A stretch of DNA of 64,000 nt from contig CM056998.1 in the NCBI GenBank assembly GCA_029891345.1, positions 171,702,332 through 171,766,331 on the forward strand. The letters run 5' to 3'. The DNA is from Dryococelus australis. Lineage: Eukaryota > Arthropoda > Insecta > Phasmatodea > Phasmatidae. Made by a program: the position numbers and the translations under genes. Of the stretch, positions 12,001-25,038 are shown piece after piece; the first letter of the stretch is position 1; each line of letters starts with the position of its first letter. The notes under the pieces were generated by a model. It saw only the letters and a list, made by a program, of their open reading frames with translations. It did not search any database and was not told the DNA's origin.

Positions 12001-12973
12001 ATTTACAATTAGTGGCCATAAAAATACATTAATTTCATGCTTGATTTTTATATTTTGTGATCTCTTTTTAATGCCTCTGGTTAACTGAAATTACAAAAAC
12101 GCGATTGGCTTACAAATTAAATTAAAGTTGATAATCGTTAAAAAAAAATTATCAATTTAATATAAAATGGCACTTGAGAAAACATTTTAATTGCTTTTTT
12201 GTAAGTAGTTAAATATTATTTTTCCTTAAATTAATGGCTTACAATATTTTAAGTTTATGATATTGTACAACTATAACACATAAAATTTACACTCTGAACA
12301 GACTTTTTACATTTACATGTGTACTATATGTAAGTACGTATAGATAAAAAAAACTATTTTAAAAACAAGTTTAACATTACAATAAATTTAAAAAATAAAT
12401 TTTAAAAAGAAGTGAATTCATTTTACCTTGGATATTGGAATTATAAATCAAAATTAAACAGTGACTAATTCATATTAACTTTAGATCATGGTTCCTACAA
12501 GCACTCTTTACAAAATACTTTTTACTAAACTTAATTATGCTATGTTACATCATTAATTGTATGCTATAATACATCACTTATCAAGTATAAGGCTTAGGAA
12601 TAAAAGTTACTCAATCGCCAATGCAATTAATTTCAGCAAATGGCAGATATATACATAACTATTGTAATTCTAAAGTAATTTTAAATTTTATTTAATAATG
12701 ACATGACATTTGTACTCCACTCATGGGTTAAACTTAGACTAAGACTTTGTAATACAGGAAACACTTATACACATTTACTGGGACATTTTTTGTAAGAGTT
12801 GAAATCTTTCGATTTTTTTGGATTTTTCTTTCAGGTATCGTTTTTCTTCAAACAATAGTTTCTCAAGAGAGCATTTGAAGACATGCTCACACTATGTTGT
12901 ATTATAGTTTCTAAAGTGTGCCCAGCATCACATACGTCAATATGGGACGGTTCTTTGAGCTGCGCATTGGTGA
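9067..12973. other. Unassigned intergenic DNA
   Basis: No gene could be assigned. Open frames include 9607-9936 (minus, 109 codons) and 10489-10737 (minus, 82 codons; it reads like a plausible peptide with Asp/Pro/Leu-rich text but has no motif known to me). A CpG-rich patch at 11040-11520 is listed separately. From about 11530 to 12970 the DNA is very AT-rich and shows nothing recognisable. Confidence 0.45.
11040..11520. other. CpG-rich patch in AT-rich surroundings
   Basis: This stretch is rich in CG dinucleotides (for example GACGACGCGTACGGGCGATC near 11218) while its flanks are strongly AT-rich. Frames are open on both strands: 144 codons on plus at 11090-11524 and 125 codons on minus at 11035-11412. 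I recognise no domain in any of them. It could be a host exon or promoter island, or the GC-rich part of an unidentified element. Confidence 0.3.
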
Positions 12974-15253
12974 TCATGACAAGAACTCGCTTGCGATTTC
13001 CTGTATTTTTTTTACAAATTCTTGTTCATATGGCTTTGAGATGAGTTTTAGCATTACCGCATAAGCGCACATTGCAATGCTCACAACATCCGGGTGTGGA
13101 TATTGCAAACCACCAAGATCCAGTTCCTTTATTAGGCTATGAGATGAATCAAATTATTTGTCAGATACTAAACCACTGTGACATACATTACATTTGAGTT
13201 TATTTAACACAATACCCAGCTAAATATGTAAGTACTGGTATTGCTGGCTCCAAGTCACGTAAATCTTTTTCACCTACGATAATGCTTAGAATAATTTCGC
13301 TTAATTTCACTGTAGATTTTTCTTCACAAGCATCCCTGGTGTCAAACGACTTAATTTCTATCAAACCATATTTGCTTGAGTTCAGAGCTAATGGCAGATA
13401 ATCCTGCAGTCTTGGCTTTGCTTCGCGCTCGAAGACTTGTCTAACTGATGTGTTACAGTGACTGCCAGCTAACATTCTATACTTTCCGAAACCTTTCTTC
13501 CAAAGGATCAGTTTGTATTTTACCTCGAAGAAAATTAACTGAAATTGAATTGTCATACAGTATTTAGCAAGTTCGAGTATGGCGTGGGTCGTATGTGTCG
13601 GGGCCAAATGTGTGTGTCTGCTAAGTTTACTAGTTTCCAAGTTGGATTCTTTCCACAGTTACATCCAAACTAGCATATTTTCAAGGAATTCAATGGATCC
13701 GTTGCCTGGAGAAAGTTAACGGCTGCATGTACATGTCTTTCAAACGCGTTCCTTTGTGTTTGAGTGTTTGACATTCATGATTTTCCACCACCGTAAAATA
13801 ATTTCGATGTATGCTTTTGTTCCTTTGTATGTTGGCAAGTTTTGCTTTTCTCCTAGTTCTGAAAGAGCAGTTGTAACATACTCGCTGAACACTTGGACTA
13901 GTTTGACATTTTGTTTTTCGAGGTTTGTTAGGTTCAAGGCCTTAAGGGTGAGACCATACCCAAATTTTACCAGAGACTGTGATTCTGAACTATGCAATTT
14001 TTTTTTAGGTCATCGAAAGAATTAGTTTCTGTTGCAGGGTCTAAAATGTTATCAAATTGTGGAAAGTCTGGGATTTAGTTGATTGATCCAGTTATTTCGG
14101 ATGCATTTAAATATGTGGACACTCGATCACATAAAATAAAGGTTTCTTTGAGTTGAGTTGCTTGGATGAGCGTACACGATGCTCACGCTTCGATTGGGAC
14201 AGAAATATGTCATTGCTTTTCTGTTTAATAGCATTGTTATCGTTGATGACACAAATAGCGAGACCTATTTCTTCCAGTCTTGTAATTAATTTTTTGACTG
14301 TGGCGAATAGTGTTTCTGCAGTCATTGTTTTGGCAGGAAAAATATGAACATCATCTTTGCGAGATGACAAAAGACTGGCAACCATAAAAACGTGAGCATT
14401 TGTGGCCTGCGCACTGTTTGATGCCATACCAGTTACGTTCCCACCTTTGTAATCAAAAAAAGGTTTCAAGTGAATTTCTTCTACCATTAGGACTAATGAA
14501 CGGTCGTTTTCCGTACGTAAAGGAAACTTTTCTCTTGAGTATTTCAGAAAATTAGAATCTTCTTGTTCTTCGATGGGGATAGATGTTATTGATGAGCATA
14601 TTTTTCTTATTGTGGAAGGATGTGGCAAAATGATATTTCCAGAGTTCCTAAAAAAAACTTGTACGTATGAGGTGAAATGGAGTAAACAAGAGAAGAAAAT
14701 ATTAAAAATGCTGAAGTATAAGTGTAATGTCGCTTGTCACATTTCAGGGCATAATCTGTTCAACGATAAAATCAATAATTGAAGTTTGGGTTTCACAGAA
14801 CACGTGTTTGTCTGAAGCAAATTTGATACACATTATTTATGACTACAGATGGTTATAACATGTCCACATCCTACATCTATGTGTGCAAATATAGTTGTAC
14901 TTTCCTTTTCTATCACTGTCCAAAACGGAGATGGTTTCGTATTTTTTAAAACTGAGCTGAGTTCCGATAGTGAATCGAAAAATGATTCCCTGTCTTCCTT
15001 ATTTTTCAGTGCAACACACTGAGAAATAGCAGCTTCAAACATTCTATTTTCCGCGTACTCTTCTCGTATCAGGACTTTCTCGGCTGTGACTAGTGGTGGA
15101 CAAGTAGGTGGGGCTGTTTGGAAATATTTCTGGAAAGGCATCCTCGCTGAGTATTGGGTGGGAAAGTGGTGCGGTCAGATATTTAGCAGTTTTGGAATCG
15201 TAAAAGCTTGTTTCCTTTATTATGTAGTCAGACTTGAAATGCATATCGCACAC
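12974..15253 (-). pseudogene. P-element / THAP9-like transposase pseudogene
   Basis: Read on the minus strand, this is a relic of the transposase family that includes THAP9 and the Drosophila P element, DNA-binding enzymes that cut and paste DNA. At 15253-15044 there is the second half of a THAP zinc-finger region (VCDMHF, then a conserved LSEDAFPEIFP-like stretch). At 14628-14107 is the RNase H-like catalytic region (LMVEEIHLKPFFDYKGGNVTG). At 13997-13740 and 13640-13200 are C-terminal parts (GTKAYIEIILRWWKIMNVKH; KYRMLAGSHCNTSVRQVFE). A further stretch continues to a stop at 12974-12976 after a CNVCHSGLVSD motif. Frameshifts and stops separate all pieces. The exon at 15253 starts immediately after TTTATTTTAAG, a good 3' splice site, which suggests the THAP domain was split by an intron. 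The upstream exon with the first zinc ligands was not found. Confidence 0.8.
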
Positions 15254-15255
15254 CT

Positions 15256-16599
15256 TAAAATAAAGAAAATAGTTACCTAAGAAGTATGCCCTCCTCTGAG
15301 CAGGCCCAGTTGTAAAAGAAAAAAGCTATTTTGCGATGTAACTTTTTTTTTTTTTTTTTTTTAGGGTAACGCTTCCCATAACAGTTAAACATTTACATAA
15401 CAAAAAAAAAACATTGAGTAATAAAAGGTGTTATATTATGTGTTGTATTATTTTTAAAGTATTTTTGGCAAGACATTACTGAAGTACGAGCTGTGTGGTT
15501 CATGTGTCTAGAATTTAAGATGCTCTTAAATCATAACTATTTAACGGCATGTAGACGAAACTGCCATTTTCCTGATATTAATTGCGGGCATTAAGTGAGA
15601 AATATTATGGATAATTCTGTAGTTTTGGCATATTAAGTTATTCTTAACAGCAATGACTAGAAAAATAAGTTCTCAATTCAAAAGATTCATGGTTCGAACC
15701 GTGGGCAGACATGACAGTAATACGAACCAGGTTCAATTATGATACATGAAGGGAAATCTCTAGAAAACAATAATTAAAGCTTTAAGATCACATCATGCTA
15801 TAAGGAAGCGTTGTGACAGCGAGGGAAAATAGCACAAACAAGCTTCGCCTCTTCTTTTTCCATCCGAATTTTAAGCGGTGACTAGTGTTTTAATAGTACC
15901 TACAGCAATCTGTTCCGAAAAGATGTCTCTATAGTTTAAAACACTGTTGTACAGAAGAATAAATACCGTGAACAGAAGCTGGGCTACTTACAGCAATTTG
16001 TGCCGACTGACAGTTTTCAACGATCACATTTGTGTTTCAGGAACCAAATACACGAAAGGGCAACAAAATATCGACTGTCATTTCTGTCAAAGATTTACAT
16101 GAAAGATTCCATAGATTTTTTAATTTTTTAAGCACAATAGCTTACAACGAGACCCGTTATCACAATTAGGGGAGCCCATTAACATGGCAATATTCATACT
16201 ACTTGACGAAAGTAAACAAAACGAAGTTCTCCGATGAACTGTAAATAGTTTTTTTTTAAGTGAGTGAATATTTTGAAAATTCCACATCACTCCTTTTTCC
16301 ATGAAACTTGGATACTGAAGTTATTCAACTCTGTATTTACTCATACACTACGAAAAGTGCAATACAAATATCATATTAAACTCCACTACGAAAAGTTTAA
16401 TAGGCATGTCCCATTAAACTACAATCACCTTATTTAAAAACTATTTATTTAATCCGGGAGGGGGTGGGGGGGGGGGAGTGAACCATTAATTGTTAATGAT
16501 GTTACTTATTAACGCCTTCATTCTATACTGGTAGGCACAGCCAGGAAGCGGGGTTTAAAAAATAAACTAAAGCTATTCGTAAACAAATAAACGAGACAC
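15256..16599. other. Unassigned AT-rich DNA
   Basis: This lies just upstream of the P-like relic on its coding strand. A T-tract (about 15343-15362) and a G-rich tract (about 16457-16480) are present. I looked here for the missing THAP exon and did not find a C-x-C...H pattern in a usable frame. Confidence 0.4.
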
Positions 16600-16690
16600 C
16601 CATTCATGCCTTAACCAGGTTTCGAATCCGGAACCCCTTGCATCGTAGGTTGCTGCGTACATCAGCTGCATAGTGGATAGGTATATTGAG
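16600..16690 (-). mobile_element. tRNA-derived SINE-like sequence, family 2, copy 1
   Basis: On the minus strand it reads ATGCAGCTGATGTACGCAGC (A-box region), then CGGATTCGAAACCTGGTTAA (B-box region) and GGCATGAATG. The same order and spacing recur at 49985-50095. This is a tRNA-like pol III head in a repeated context, with no evidence of a functional tRNA. Confidence 0.5.
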
Positions 16691-19600
16691 ATCGTCTTTC
16701 AATTAAATTCAAGTGGCGTGTACATGAAACCTCGCATAATACTTTAATTAAAAAAAAGTAATCACCAATTTGCTTACAATAGTAAGAAATGTCAACAAGA
16801 TCAGCTACTGACATTATAGTAACATATTTGGTGCCTACATTTAATTTTTAATGGGTTTGCGTAAATCACAGGGAAATGAACATAATAGTAAGTGTATCTG
16901 TATGTTTATACATTTTTGTATACATACAAGTACACACAGACCCATAAGTAGGCCTATATATAGTCTATTTACAAATGCACTCGTGCATAATCATAGACAC
17001 AATAGTAAACATATACATACCATATACACATTCGCACATTTACGTACATACTCGTTCAAACACGTACAGACATACAGACACAGAGACAATCTTCTGATTA
17101 TTCTCTTGCAAATGATTCCTAGTTGATTTTTTCTGGCCGGAGATTAGAGTAGGAATAACAATTGACAAATTACCACAATATGCCAAAAACTACAATAATT
17201 TAGACATTATAAGCAAGGGTACGTTATCTCGTGGCGTATTTTTTAATAGTGTGTGTAACACTTCTGGGTAGAAGTTTTAATATGAGAGGTTCAGAAATAT
17301 AAGTAAAAAGTATTAAGAAGCGACTTATTTTAACCATTTGTTTATACAACTGGACCTGCTAATAAAAATATCGATTAAGTTTAAATATTATATGTTAATA
17401 AAATTTATCTTAACAGGAATTAACAGTTAAAACCAACTTAGTCTAAAACAGGCAATGATTTCAAAACCCAAAAATACAGACACAGTAAATAATAAGTGGT
17501 ATTTCAACTGGATATAGTTATCCTTCTTGACATAGTTGCAACCCTTATGTTGGGTGAATATAAAATAAAATGACGCTGTCTAATATCCTGTGGAAAATCC
17601 ACCACGGAAATTATAGATGCCAACACAGGAAATTTTACAATATTGCATCAACAGTAAAAATTGATGTAATAGCAAAGATGCTACAGTATTCCGAATAATT
17701 ATATATTAAACTGTATACACGTCAGTACATGTGGTTGTATGCTAAAGTATTAGACTAACAGCCTCACAACTAAAAACTATTTTCAAAATGATACACGTCC
17801 GAATTAAAAAAATACATTTAAATAAAAAATACGCTACGTATATAAATGCTACAGGAAATGTGTTTATTGTAAACGATTGCACGCTACAGAAGAATTCAAT
17901 TTTTTTTTTTTTTTTTTACACGCTGTGGTATGGATTTACAATTTTTGTTATTAGCGGAAATATCTACGAAGCGCGACTACGTAAGAAACTTAAGGAATGT
18001 TTAATTTCTTTCAACAAAATTATTTTCCGTTTTATGTAGGTAGTCTGGTAACTTCGTCGAAGTTGATTACTGCAAACGCATCGAATACAAATGAACTGAA
18101 TAGTTACTTATAATCCCTATCGACATTTTGGTTTCTAATAGATTTAAGCGGGTTTAATAATGATTTAACTGACATTCTGTTTACGTACATTTTTTAGTTT
18201 CCGACATCTTTCTAACACAGTAGGACGTAAACCTAGCAGGTATTAATTATCATTACGCGTGTGCATTTTTTTTTTTTTTCCACTTTGTACAGCGAAAACA
18301 GATGACTTCGCAGTTTGTATGAACCTAATATGTGAAAACATTTTTGACGTTCGGTTTTATTTATTCTTCAATGCTATAAAAATTACTAAAAGACCATTAC
18401 GTTACAGACCATTTACATATATTTAAGTCATTCAGTTTTGTAGTTATGCGGTTGTAATACAGAAGTTTAATTTCACCTGAACAAGCTTCCGCTTATTTAG
18501 ACATATTTCTGTTCTGTACATTATATTTTTTAACTGCGGAGTATGTTGAAGTAGGAAATGACTAATAGTCGGGAACGTGTCTGTAGAAAAATATAGTTAT
18601 TTGTTACACACAGTATACTTATTTAGAAGAGTCCGATGGCTTGAAGTTGGCGCGAGGAATTTTGCGTAACCATAAAATTCGCCTTTCTTCGTTTTTTGGG
18701 AAACCAAACACATGAACTCGCGGACCGTTCTCGTAATTTCCATTGCAATTGGTAACACAGCAGCGATGCGGCATGTTGTCGATTTAAATACATAAAACAC
18801 TCGCGCATAGTGGGACGTTGCCTCTGACTCGAGTCACCCCACGAACTGGCAGCTATCGCGCCAGAGAAGACGGAGGAAACACGTGTTCGCATCTGGTCTC
18901 CGGCAGGGAGCGGCTAGGACCACTCTCGATGACGTCACACGCCACCCTCTGTTTTGAGAGCAGGCCTGGAGTCCAGAGGGTGGTGGCACTGCACTGACTC
19001 TCGTGGTTGGAGATGTTGTCTCGTGATTGGCCGACGTAGAACTCGACGTAAGAGAATTGAAAATATTCAATCCTCTTTGCGCCGTTACCGCTCCATCTTA
19101 CGCTGTTATGTTGTGTTGTAGCTGGTCCCATACACAATTTGGGTTCAATTTTTTAACTGTCAATCCTTACGGTGATTGTAGCCGGAGCTTAGTCTAATGG
19201 TGTTAAATAACTGTTGTGGGCCTACGAATTGTGTTATCTCTAAATTCCTATCCTCGGGTTTGTCGCCTGCCAGAAATGCAGGTGCCATACTACGGAAGAT
19301 CAAAGTGGGATGACGTCCGTGTAAAAGGATGATTTGGGGGCGAGGTGGCTGGCACGCAGGTGATCAGGGATTTTCTTTCATGTCGGTGCTCAAACGTTTG
19401 GCGAATATGTTAGTGACCTGAACAAGAGATTATTTTTTACTGAAACGGGTCACCCGCTTCGGGATGTTCTGGGGAAGAAGTGGACGGATACTATCATATA
19501 TACAAATCGTAAATTCGATCGCGTCTGTACGGCAGTACATTTGTAATAATTATTTATTCCAGCAACATACGTTGATCCTCTGGTACATGACGAGTGACAT

Positions 19601-19800
19601 TCGCAGTGGTGAACTGTGACGAAGGCTCGTCGAAAATGAGGGTCTGTGCTGCAGAAACAGCAGGTGCGACTGTCAGGTAGCTGGACGCCCGTCCTCCAGC
19701 ACAACCTAATCCTTGCCGGCGCCAGGCACGAAGACTGTGAACATCACTCGGGATACCAGACGTTGACGATCAAGCATCGCCTAAGGGTAGGTTTGCTAAA
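16691..19800. other. Unassigned DNA, AT-rich then GC-richer near 18.6-19.8 kb
   Basis: From 16.7 to 18.5 kb this is AT-rich DNA with a short-period ACATA/CACA-rich stretch at 16900-17080 and two T-tracts (about 17900, 18267). From 18.6 to 19.15 kb the composition is more GC/CpG-rich, with frames open on both strands but no known domain. The block at 19630-19790 also has open frames, none recognised. No gene is supported. Confidence 0.4.
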
Positions 19801-20028
19801 GGCTGTTCACGGTAAAGTGAGCACTTTTTAAGGCCCTCCCAACGGGCATTAACCACTAATAAATATATCTTATTGCAGTCTTAGACATTTTTAAGGTGGT
19901 GAAATGTATACGCGTGTTTATTGATCACATCGCAATGTTTAAAATAAAAAGCAGCATGAATGTGGAAATTAGATGAAAGGAATAATTTTAAAGGGCCTTA
20001 AAAAGTGCTCACTTTACCGTGAACAGCC
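19801..20028. mobile_element. MITE, short GGCTGTTCAC family, complete copy
   Basis: The termini are near-perfect inverted repeats: GGCTGTTCACGGTAAAGTGA at the left and the reverse pattern ending TTTACCGTGAACAGCC at the right. The length is 228 bp. The core (AAATGTATACGCGTGTTTAT, then AAAAAGCAGCATGAATG) differs from the long family, although the terminal 25 bp are the same. Related copies are at 1551-1671 and 57390-57625. It is followed within 6 bp by the long-family MITE at 20035. Confidence 0.9.
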
Positions 20029-20034
20029 TATAAA

Positions 20035-22239
20035 GGCTGTCCACGATGGAGTATTTTTGAAATAAACCTTAGAAAAAAGTCACTACCCTTCCTGCATCTA
20101 CCTGCGTATATTTTAACGGACGCCCTGAGTGGCATGCGCCCAGTAACGTTGGTAACGATGTATGGGAAGCAGTTCCGTATCTTAACGTCGAATAAAAAGT
20201 GTTGGTTAACCATTTCTGATCATAATTCAAATTTTTTCCTTCTCTTTGTTTTTTATTTATTGAAATATAAAAATGAGCAGATTTGTAAAATTTTTTACTT
20301 TTCTAATAATTTCACCGTTTCAATAGACAGACGCATGAATAAAGTGACGAGGCCCGTGAAAATGTTAATATTACATAAGGCGGAAGAATACACAACGTGC
20401 ATACAAGTATAGTCCATTCCCCATTGGTAGCTACTTTCTCGGAACCCTGCTAAATATCTACTTGCAGGCCCGTTTCGGATCCTTCCGCCAAATGTAAACA
20501 AACATTGCCATGTAGCATCTGTCAAAATCAATGTTTACATTCCATTGTGTGTGTACATATGTTCGTATACGTTTGCTACACCAAAAATAAACCTTGAGAT
20601 GTGACTTCTACTTTTATACCTGTCAAATGTGTTGTTTACAGCTTTTCAAAGAATTCTGTCTTAGGCGTATTTCAAAAACAATTTCGTACGAATATTCACA
20701 GTTTAGGCCTGTAACATTATTTAGGTCAGCTTTATGACGTTTTAATAATGCCTGAATTAACGATAGTTCGACGGTTACGTTACATTAACATATTTGTTTT
20801 CCACGACATAGCACATTACACGTAATGCACGTTAATATTTTGCCGCGGCTGTGTTAAACACTGTTACAACTGCGGGGTAATGAACTGTAGTTTTTAACTT
20901 TTTGTTATTGATATGTGTTGGGCTATTTCTTTAAAAGGACGGCCTCAGTTCGAATAACGAAGGAACAGCCAGTCCAACGAAAAAGCGACGTTAAAATCAA
21001 GCACGCAACTAGTGTCGCTCATTGTTTGTTTTAGAAACTTAAAATATAGCGGCGAACATGCACTCAAATAAGCTGGGCTTGGTTATTTTGTTGGGATTGG
21101 TGGTAAATCACGTTACACGACTGTTTTAAACACCCAGGGCAAAGTTACAACGTTGTGATAAATAAACATACGTGGATGTAAATAAACAGCTTGGTCATAA
21201 AAACAGTTCACATTTACAGCGTATAAATAGTTCACATCAAATATTTGAAATCACGTACACACAGATCCAGAGTAACTATCGCCAAACAGCCACGACAAGC
21301 GATTTCACACGCAGCGGTTAACGAAACACACACTGTAACAGTATATTTATTACTGCCGCGGGAACACAGATTTATCACATCATCGTAACTAGAGTAGGTA
21401 AGTTTAATAAACACAACGTCTACAAACGTGATGTGGTAATTTGAAGTATTTTTCGGAGTAAGTATAATTTACGCTTCGTTTGGTAAAACAGCAACACGCC
21501 ATGACGACATGGCTCGCCACGTCTGCCAACTTCACTTTGTTTCTGCCCCGCCATCATATATAAATATATTAAAATAAATATTCAAACATTAAAATCTCTT
21601 TTCAGTTGTAAGTTACAAATTAAAAAATAATTATTTTGCTGTAATAAGTATGAAATATGCTACGATTGAAAACGGGTACAATTTGTTGCGTACTAGCGAA
21701 GTGAAACTTCCCGAGCGTGAAAGAGAGACAGAGAGCGACAAAGCTCGCTCAGCAGACAGTTGCTTCAAAAATTGCTCTCGCGCGATAAAGCGACACCGTG
21801 CCATTACGGCCTACTCACGATATTTTTCGCTGTTATTTTGAACTGTGAAAATGAATTGTTGCCATTGGGGCTACCTAAATATTTAAATAGGCACCGTTTA
21901 ATTTATAAATAGTATACTAAAAAACTAGGTTAAATTAATATTTTAACTGTGAACTATTTCTTACCGGCCGTTGCCAACACGTTGCTGCTCTCGTTAATTC
22001 ATATTTAAAACGAAATAAACATTACAAGTTATAGAATATATTAAAGTAAAGTTTCATTTATTCAATAATACAGTACTCTAAAGTTAACCAAAGCGTTAAA
22101 TATTTGTGGAATACAGGTTATTGAAAAAACAGGTTGACATGTTTTTCAAAGATTGATTTTCATAAGTCGCTTCCAATCGGGAATGGACCATAGATCTTAA
22201 GAAGGGCCTTCGAAAGTGCTCATTTTAACGTGAACAGCC
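20035..22239. mobile_element. MITE, long family, interrupted by a 1.78-kb element
   Basis: The left part 20035-20409 begins GGCTGTCCACGATGGAG and contains the long-family core in inverted orientation (GGCATGCGCCCAGTAACGTT; ACGCATGAATAAAGTGACGA; CGGAAGAATACACAACGTGC). It stops at CATACAAGTA. The remaining end resumes at 22191 (TAGATCTTAAGAAGGGCCTT) and finishes with GTGAACAGCC at 22239. Comparison with the copy at 33881-34243 shows the two parts are contiguous in the uninterrupted MITE. Both pieces together are about 424 bp, the expected length. Confidence 0.85.
20410..22190. mobile_element. Non-autonomous TA-flanked DNA element with TAGTCCATT-type TIRs
   Basis: It is inserted in the MITE above, with TA on both sides (20408-20409 and 22191-22192). 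The ends are inverted: TAGTCCATTCCCCATTGG at the left and CCAATCGGGAATGGACCA at the right. The length is 1781 bp. No open frame inside looks like a transposase, so it is non-autonomous. Its termini resemble those of the elements at 27443-30780 and 32486-33794. TA duplication fits Tc1/mariner-like or similar superfamilies, but the family is unknown. Confidence 0.8.
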
Positions 22240-25038
22240 TATATAAGGCATGAGCAGGTGCTGAAATGAACCTCAAATTATTTTCAGTGTGAGCAATTCC
22301 CTTCTTATGGTGTTTCATTTGTTTTCCTCCATTGTAGCATGCTTAAAATACGTAAAGTTAATTTCCTCAGAAGCGTCGGTGAATTGTAGTTTCTAAACTT
22401 AACAATGTGAACATTGCGAGCTAGTGCGCTGATTAGCTTATAGTTATAGATGGAGCTAATTATTATGAATAAAAATGAGGAACTTCAGAGTAGAAATTGT
22501 GTAGTGATGGGATCTAGGTTCGTTCAGAAGGCAGGAAGGTAGAAAAAACTCACTTAATAACTAGGATGTAATTGATCGTATAGTTAGATGATAGTTCTCA
22601 TTGTGCACATAATAAACATATAAATAACATAAGTTTTTCACTTGTAAGGATTAAGTTAAATTGTGAACTATTACACTTAACTTTGTGGAGGAGGGGTTGC
22701 ACAGCTCAATATTAAACAGGGGCAGTTTTAACTCCACCTGGCTTCAGATGCATAAAACATAATTCAAATACTGCCAGTCGTTGTTGACTCTTGGGGTCAT
22801 TCCATGCCGAGTGTTCCAAAATTTTGTCACTTTTAAACCTTGTATTCTTGTTTCTTTTTTAATCTGGCTCACGCAGCGTATTGCAAACGGTAAACTTTAG
22901 CTGCAGCAATTTTTAATTTATAAACGTCTGCAAACTCTCATTTCACAGTTTCCCCCGTTGTCATGAATATTACGAAAGTGGCAGTTATTCGAGTTATAAA
23001 TGCGATGGTCAGAAGATACAAAAGTGACTTGAGTACTCAGGGTCTGTCCAAAAATTTAATGAACTCTTGTTTCAGAATCATCTGTTCAGTTTTATCATGG
23101 GATCATATGTTTTCTTCAGTGGATAATAATATTAAACAAATTATTTTTTACATTATAAGTTAGGAGTGTCTCGGAGATGGCCTCTACAAAGAGAGAAAGG
23201 ATTTGTTGAATCAGTTTGGCCCAACCAAATTAATTGTTTGTATAGGGGCAGTAAAATATTTTGTTGTTGAAACCGAATTATTTTGTTACTCTTATTTGGT
23301 TGCTCAAATAAAGATTAGTTTGGCTCTATGTACATTAAGGAGTTGTGGTTAATATAAAAGATAGCCCGACAGATTCGAACCTGAATGGTTCGCACCAGAT
23401 CGCTACTTCCTAGCATCAGCAGATTACTGATGCGATCTGAATATTATTAAAAACATCTATTTCGAATACTGGACAATGTGTAAAAGTATTTCAAGTTTTG
23501 CAGCTTTATATTTTAGTTTCCTGTTGAACTTTTTGCTAAGATTTTATACCATTATTAAGCATAAATGCATGCACTATCAAGAGCTGTCACTATCCTAATT
23601 GTCACATGTACCAAAAAACACTCAATTTTTTTTTATTTTGGTTGTGATCCCCCTTTTAAGACACTAACGAACTGAAGCCTTATGGGCCGACAAAAACGCC
23701 TGGCGCATGGTCGAGGATTATTCCACATATCATCATTCCCTTTCAAAACCAGTGAAGTATAGAACTAAGAAAAACACTTTCGTCACTACCCTCGGTATTC
23801 TTTTCCCAAGCCTGCTTGTATGGATATTGCCCAGATGACCCGTCGAAACCTCACTTACAAAGCAATGTAAATTCACCTTCAAGTCGGGTATCCAATGCCT
23901 GTAATATTCGTATCAGTGTATGATCAAGTAAATCTCGCAATGGAACCTCACAACCAATTTCTGAGCATTAAATATTGCCTGAATACCATAGCCTCTTCGC
24001 TTCGACCAAATCAAATAAAGTGGAGTAAATATCTTCATTTCGTATCTTTGATGATGGTCAGATTGAATTGTTTGATTGCTTCGACAATTTGGCTTCAATT
24101 AGTAGAGACAGCGCTTCTTCGGGAGAAAAAGGAACGCATGCTCTTTTGTGTGTCGCTGTCGTAAACTTACGAAGTAAATTTTTTGAAGTTGTGGATGTAC
24201 TAATAGCCACAAGTTTTACTGCACTCTCTCTTTACCTCTTCGGCGATAAGAGATAATTCTGACTGCTTCAGGAGTAGTAACATCGTCGAATGCACTTTTC
24301 ATGATCCTTCTTTGGTCCGCTCGCCCGCCCGCCTCTCTATATGATTTTTGTGGTCGGCCACTTTATTTGGGTGTTTCTTTCTTTCTTTCTTTTTGCTTTA
24401 CCGATTGTTCTAGGTAAAAACTTAATTTCATTTACACCAGCGTTGCAGGCTCAAGTTCATATATTTTAGATGTTATGTAATTGTTTCATCTCCATTAGGA
24501 CCTGACACCGCATACCTTTCTGAAATTTCGGTCTTGTATTCCTTCCATTTATAATATATATTCTTTCTCTCCATCTTTGACTCATTGTCCTCAATATCTG
24601 AAATAATATTAAAATATATATTATATATAGTGGATTAGGTTAGGTTTCCGTAGGTTAGAAAAGGTGTGCAACACTAACAAAGTCCAAACATCTTAACAGC
24701 AAATTCCGTTTGACTTGAATTATCGGTTAAGGTTTAACATTTTACATCTAAAGGAAATAACAAACAACAAAACTGGGTTAGTAAAAGCGGTTATTATTTT
24801 TTAACTAAACATCGTTACAAATACATTTAATTGAAAATATTAGAATCTTTTTTTACACATATAATGTATCTACCATTCAAATCAACACACGCTAACGAAA
24901 TACAGTTAACCTAACATAATTAGATATATCCATTAATACATTTTTACACACACCCTCTTAGCTAATAATACAATCATTTCGGTTTTCGTATGAAACCTGA
25001 AAGCCTACTAGGCCAGTCCTCAAAGTCTGAATCACTTG
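22240..25038. other. Unassigned AT-rich DNA
   Basis: No gene could be supported. Frames near 22963-23163 and 23895-24256 are short, overlap on opposite strands and have no motif I recognise. A (TTTC)n stretch lies near 24376-24395. Confidence 0.45.
23350..23440 (-). repeat. tRNA-like (possible SINE head) sequence
   Basis: On the minus strand a B-box-like CAGGTTCGAATCTG is preceded by an A-box-like region. It resembles the SINE heads elsewhere in the window but is not clearly homologous to either family. It does not fold obviously into a complete tRNA by eye. Confidence 0.25.

Noticed and set aside
15650..15725. tRNA gene candidate with GGTTCGAACC
   Set aside because: There is a B-box-like word only; no A-box at the right distance and no cloverleaf by eye.
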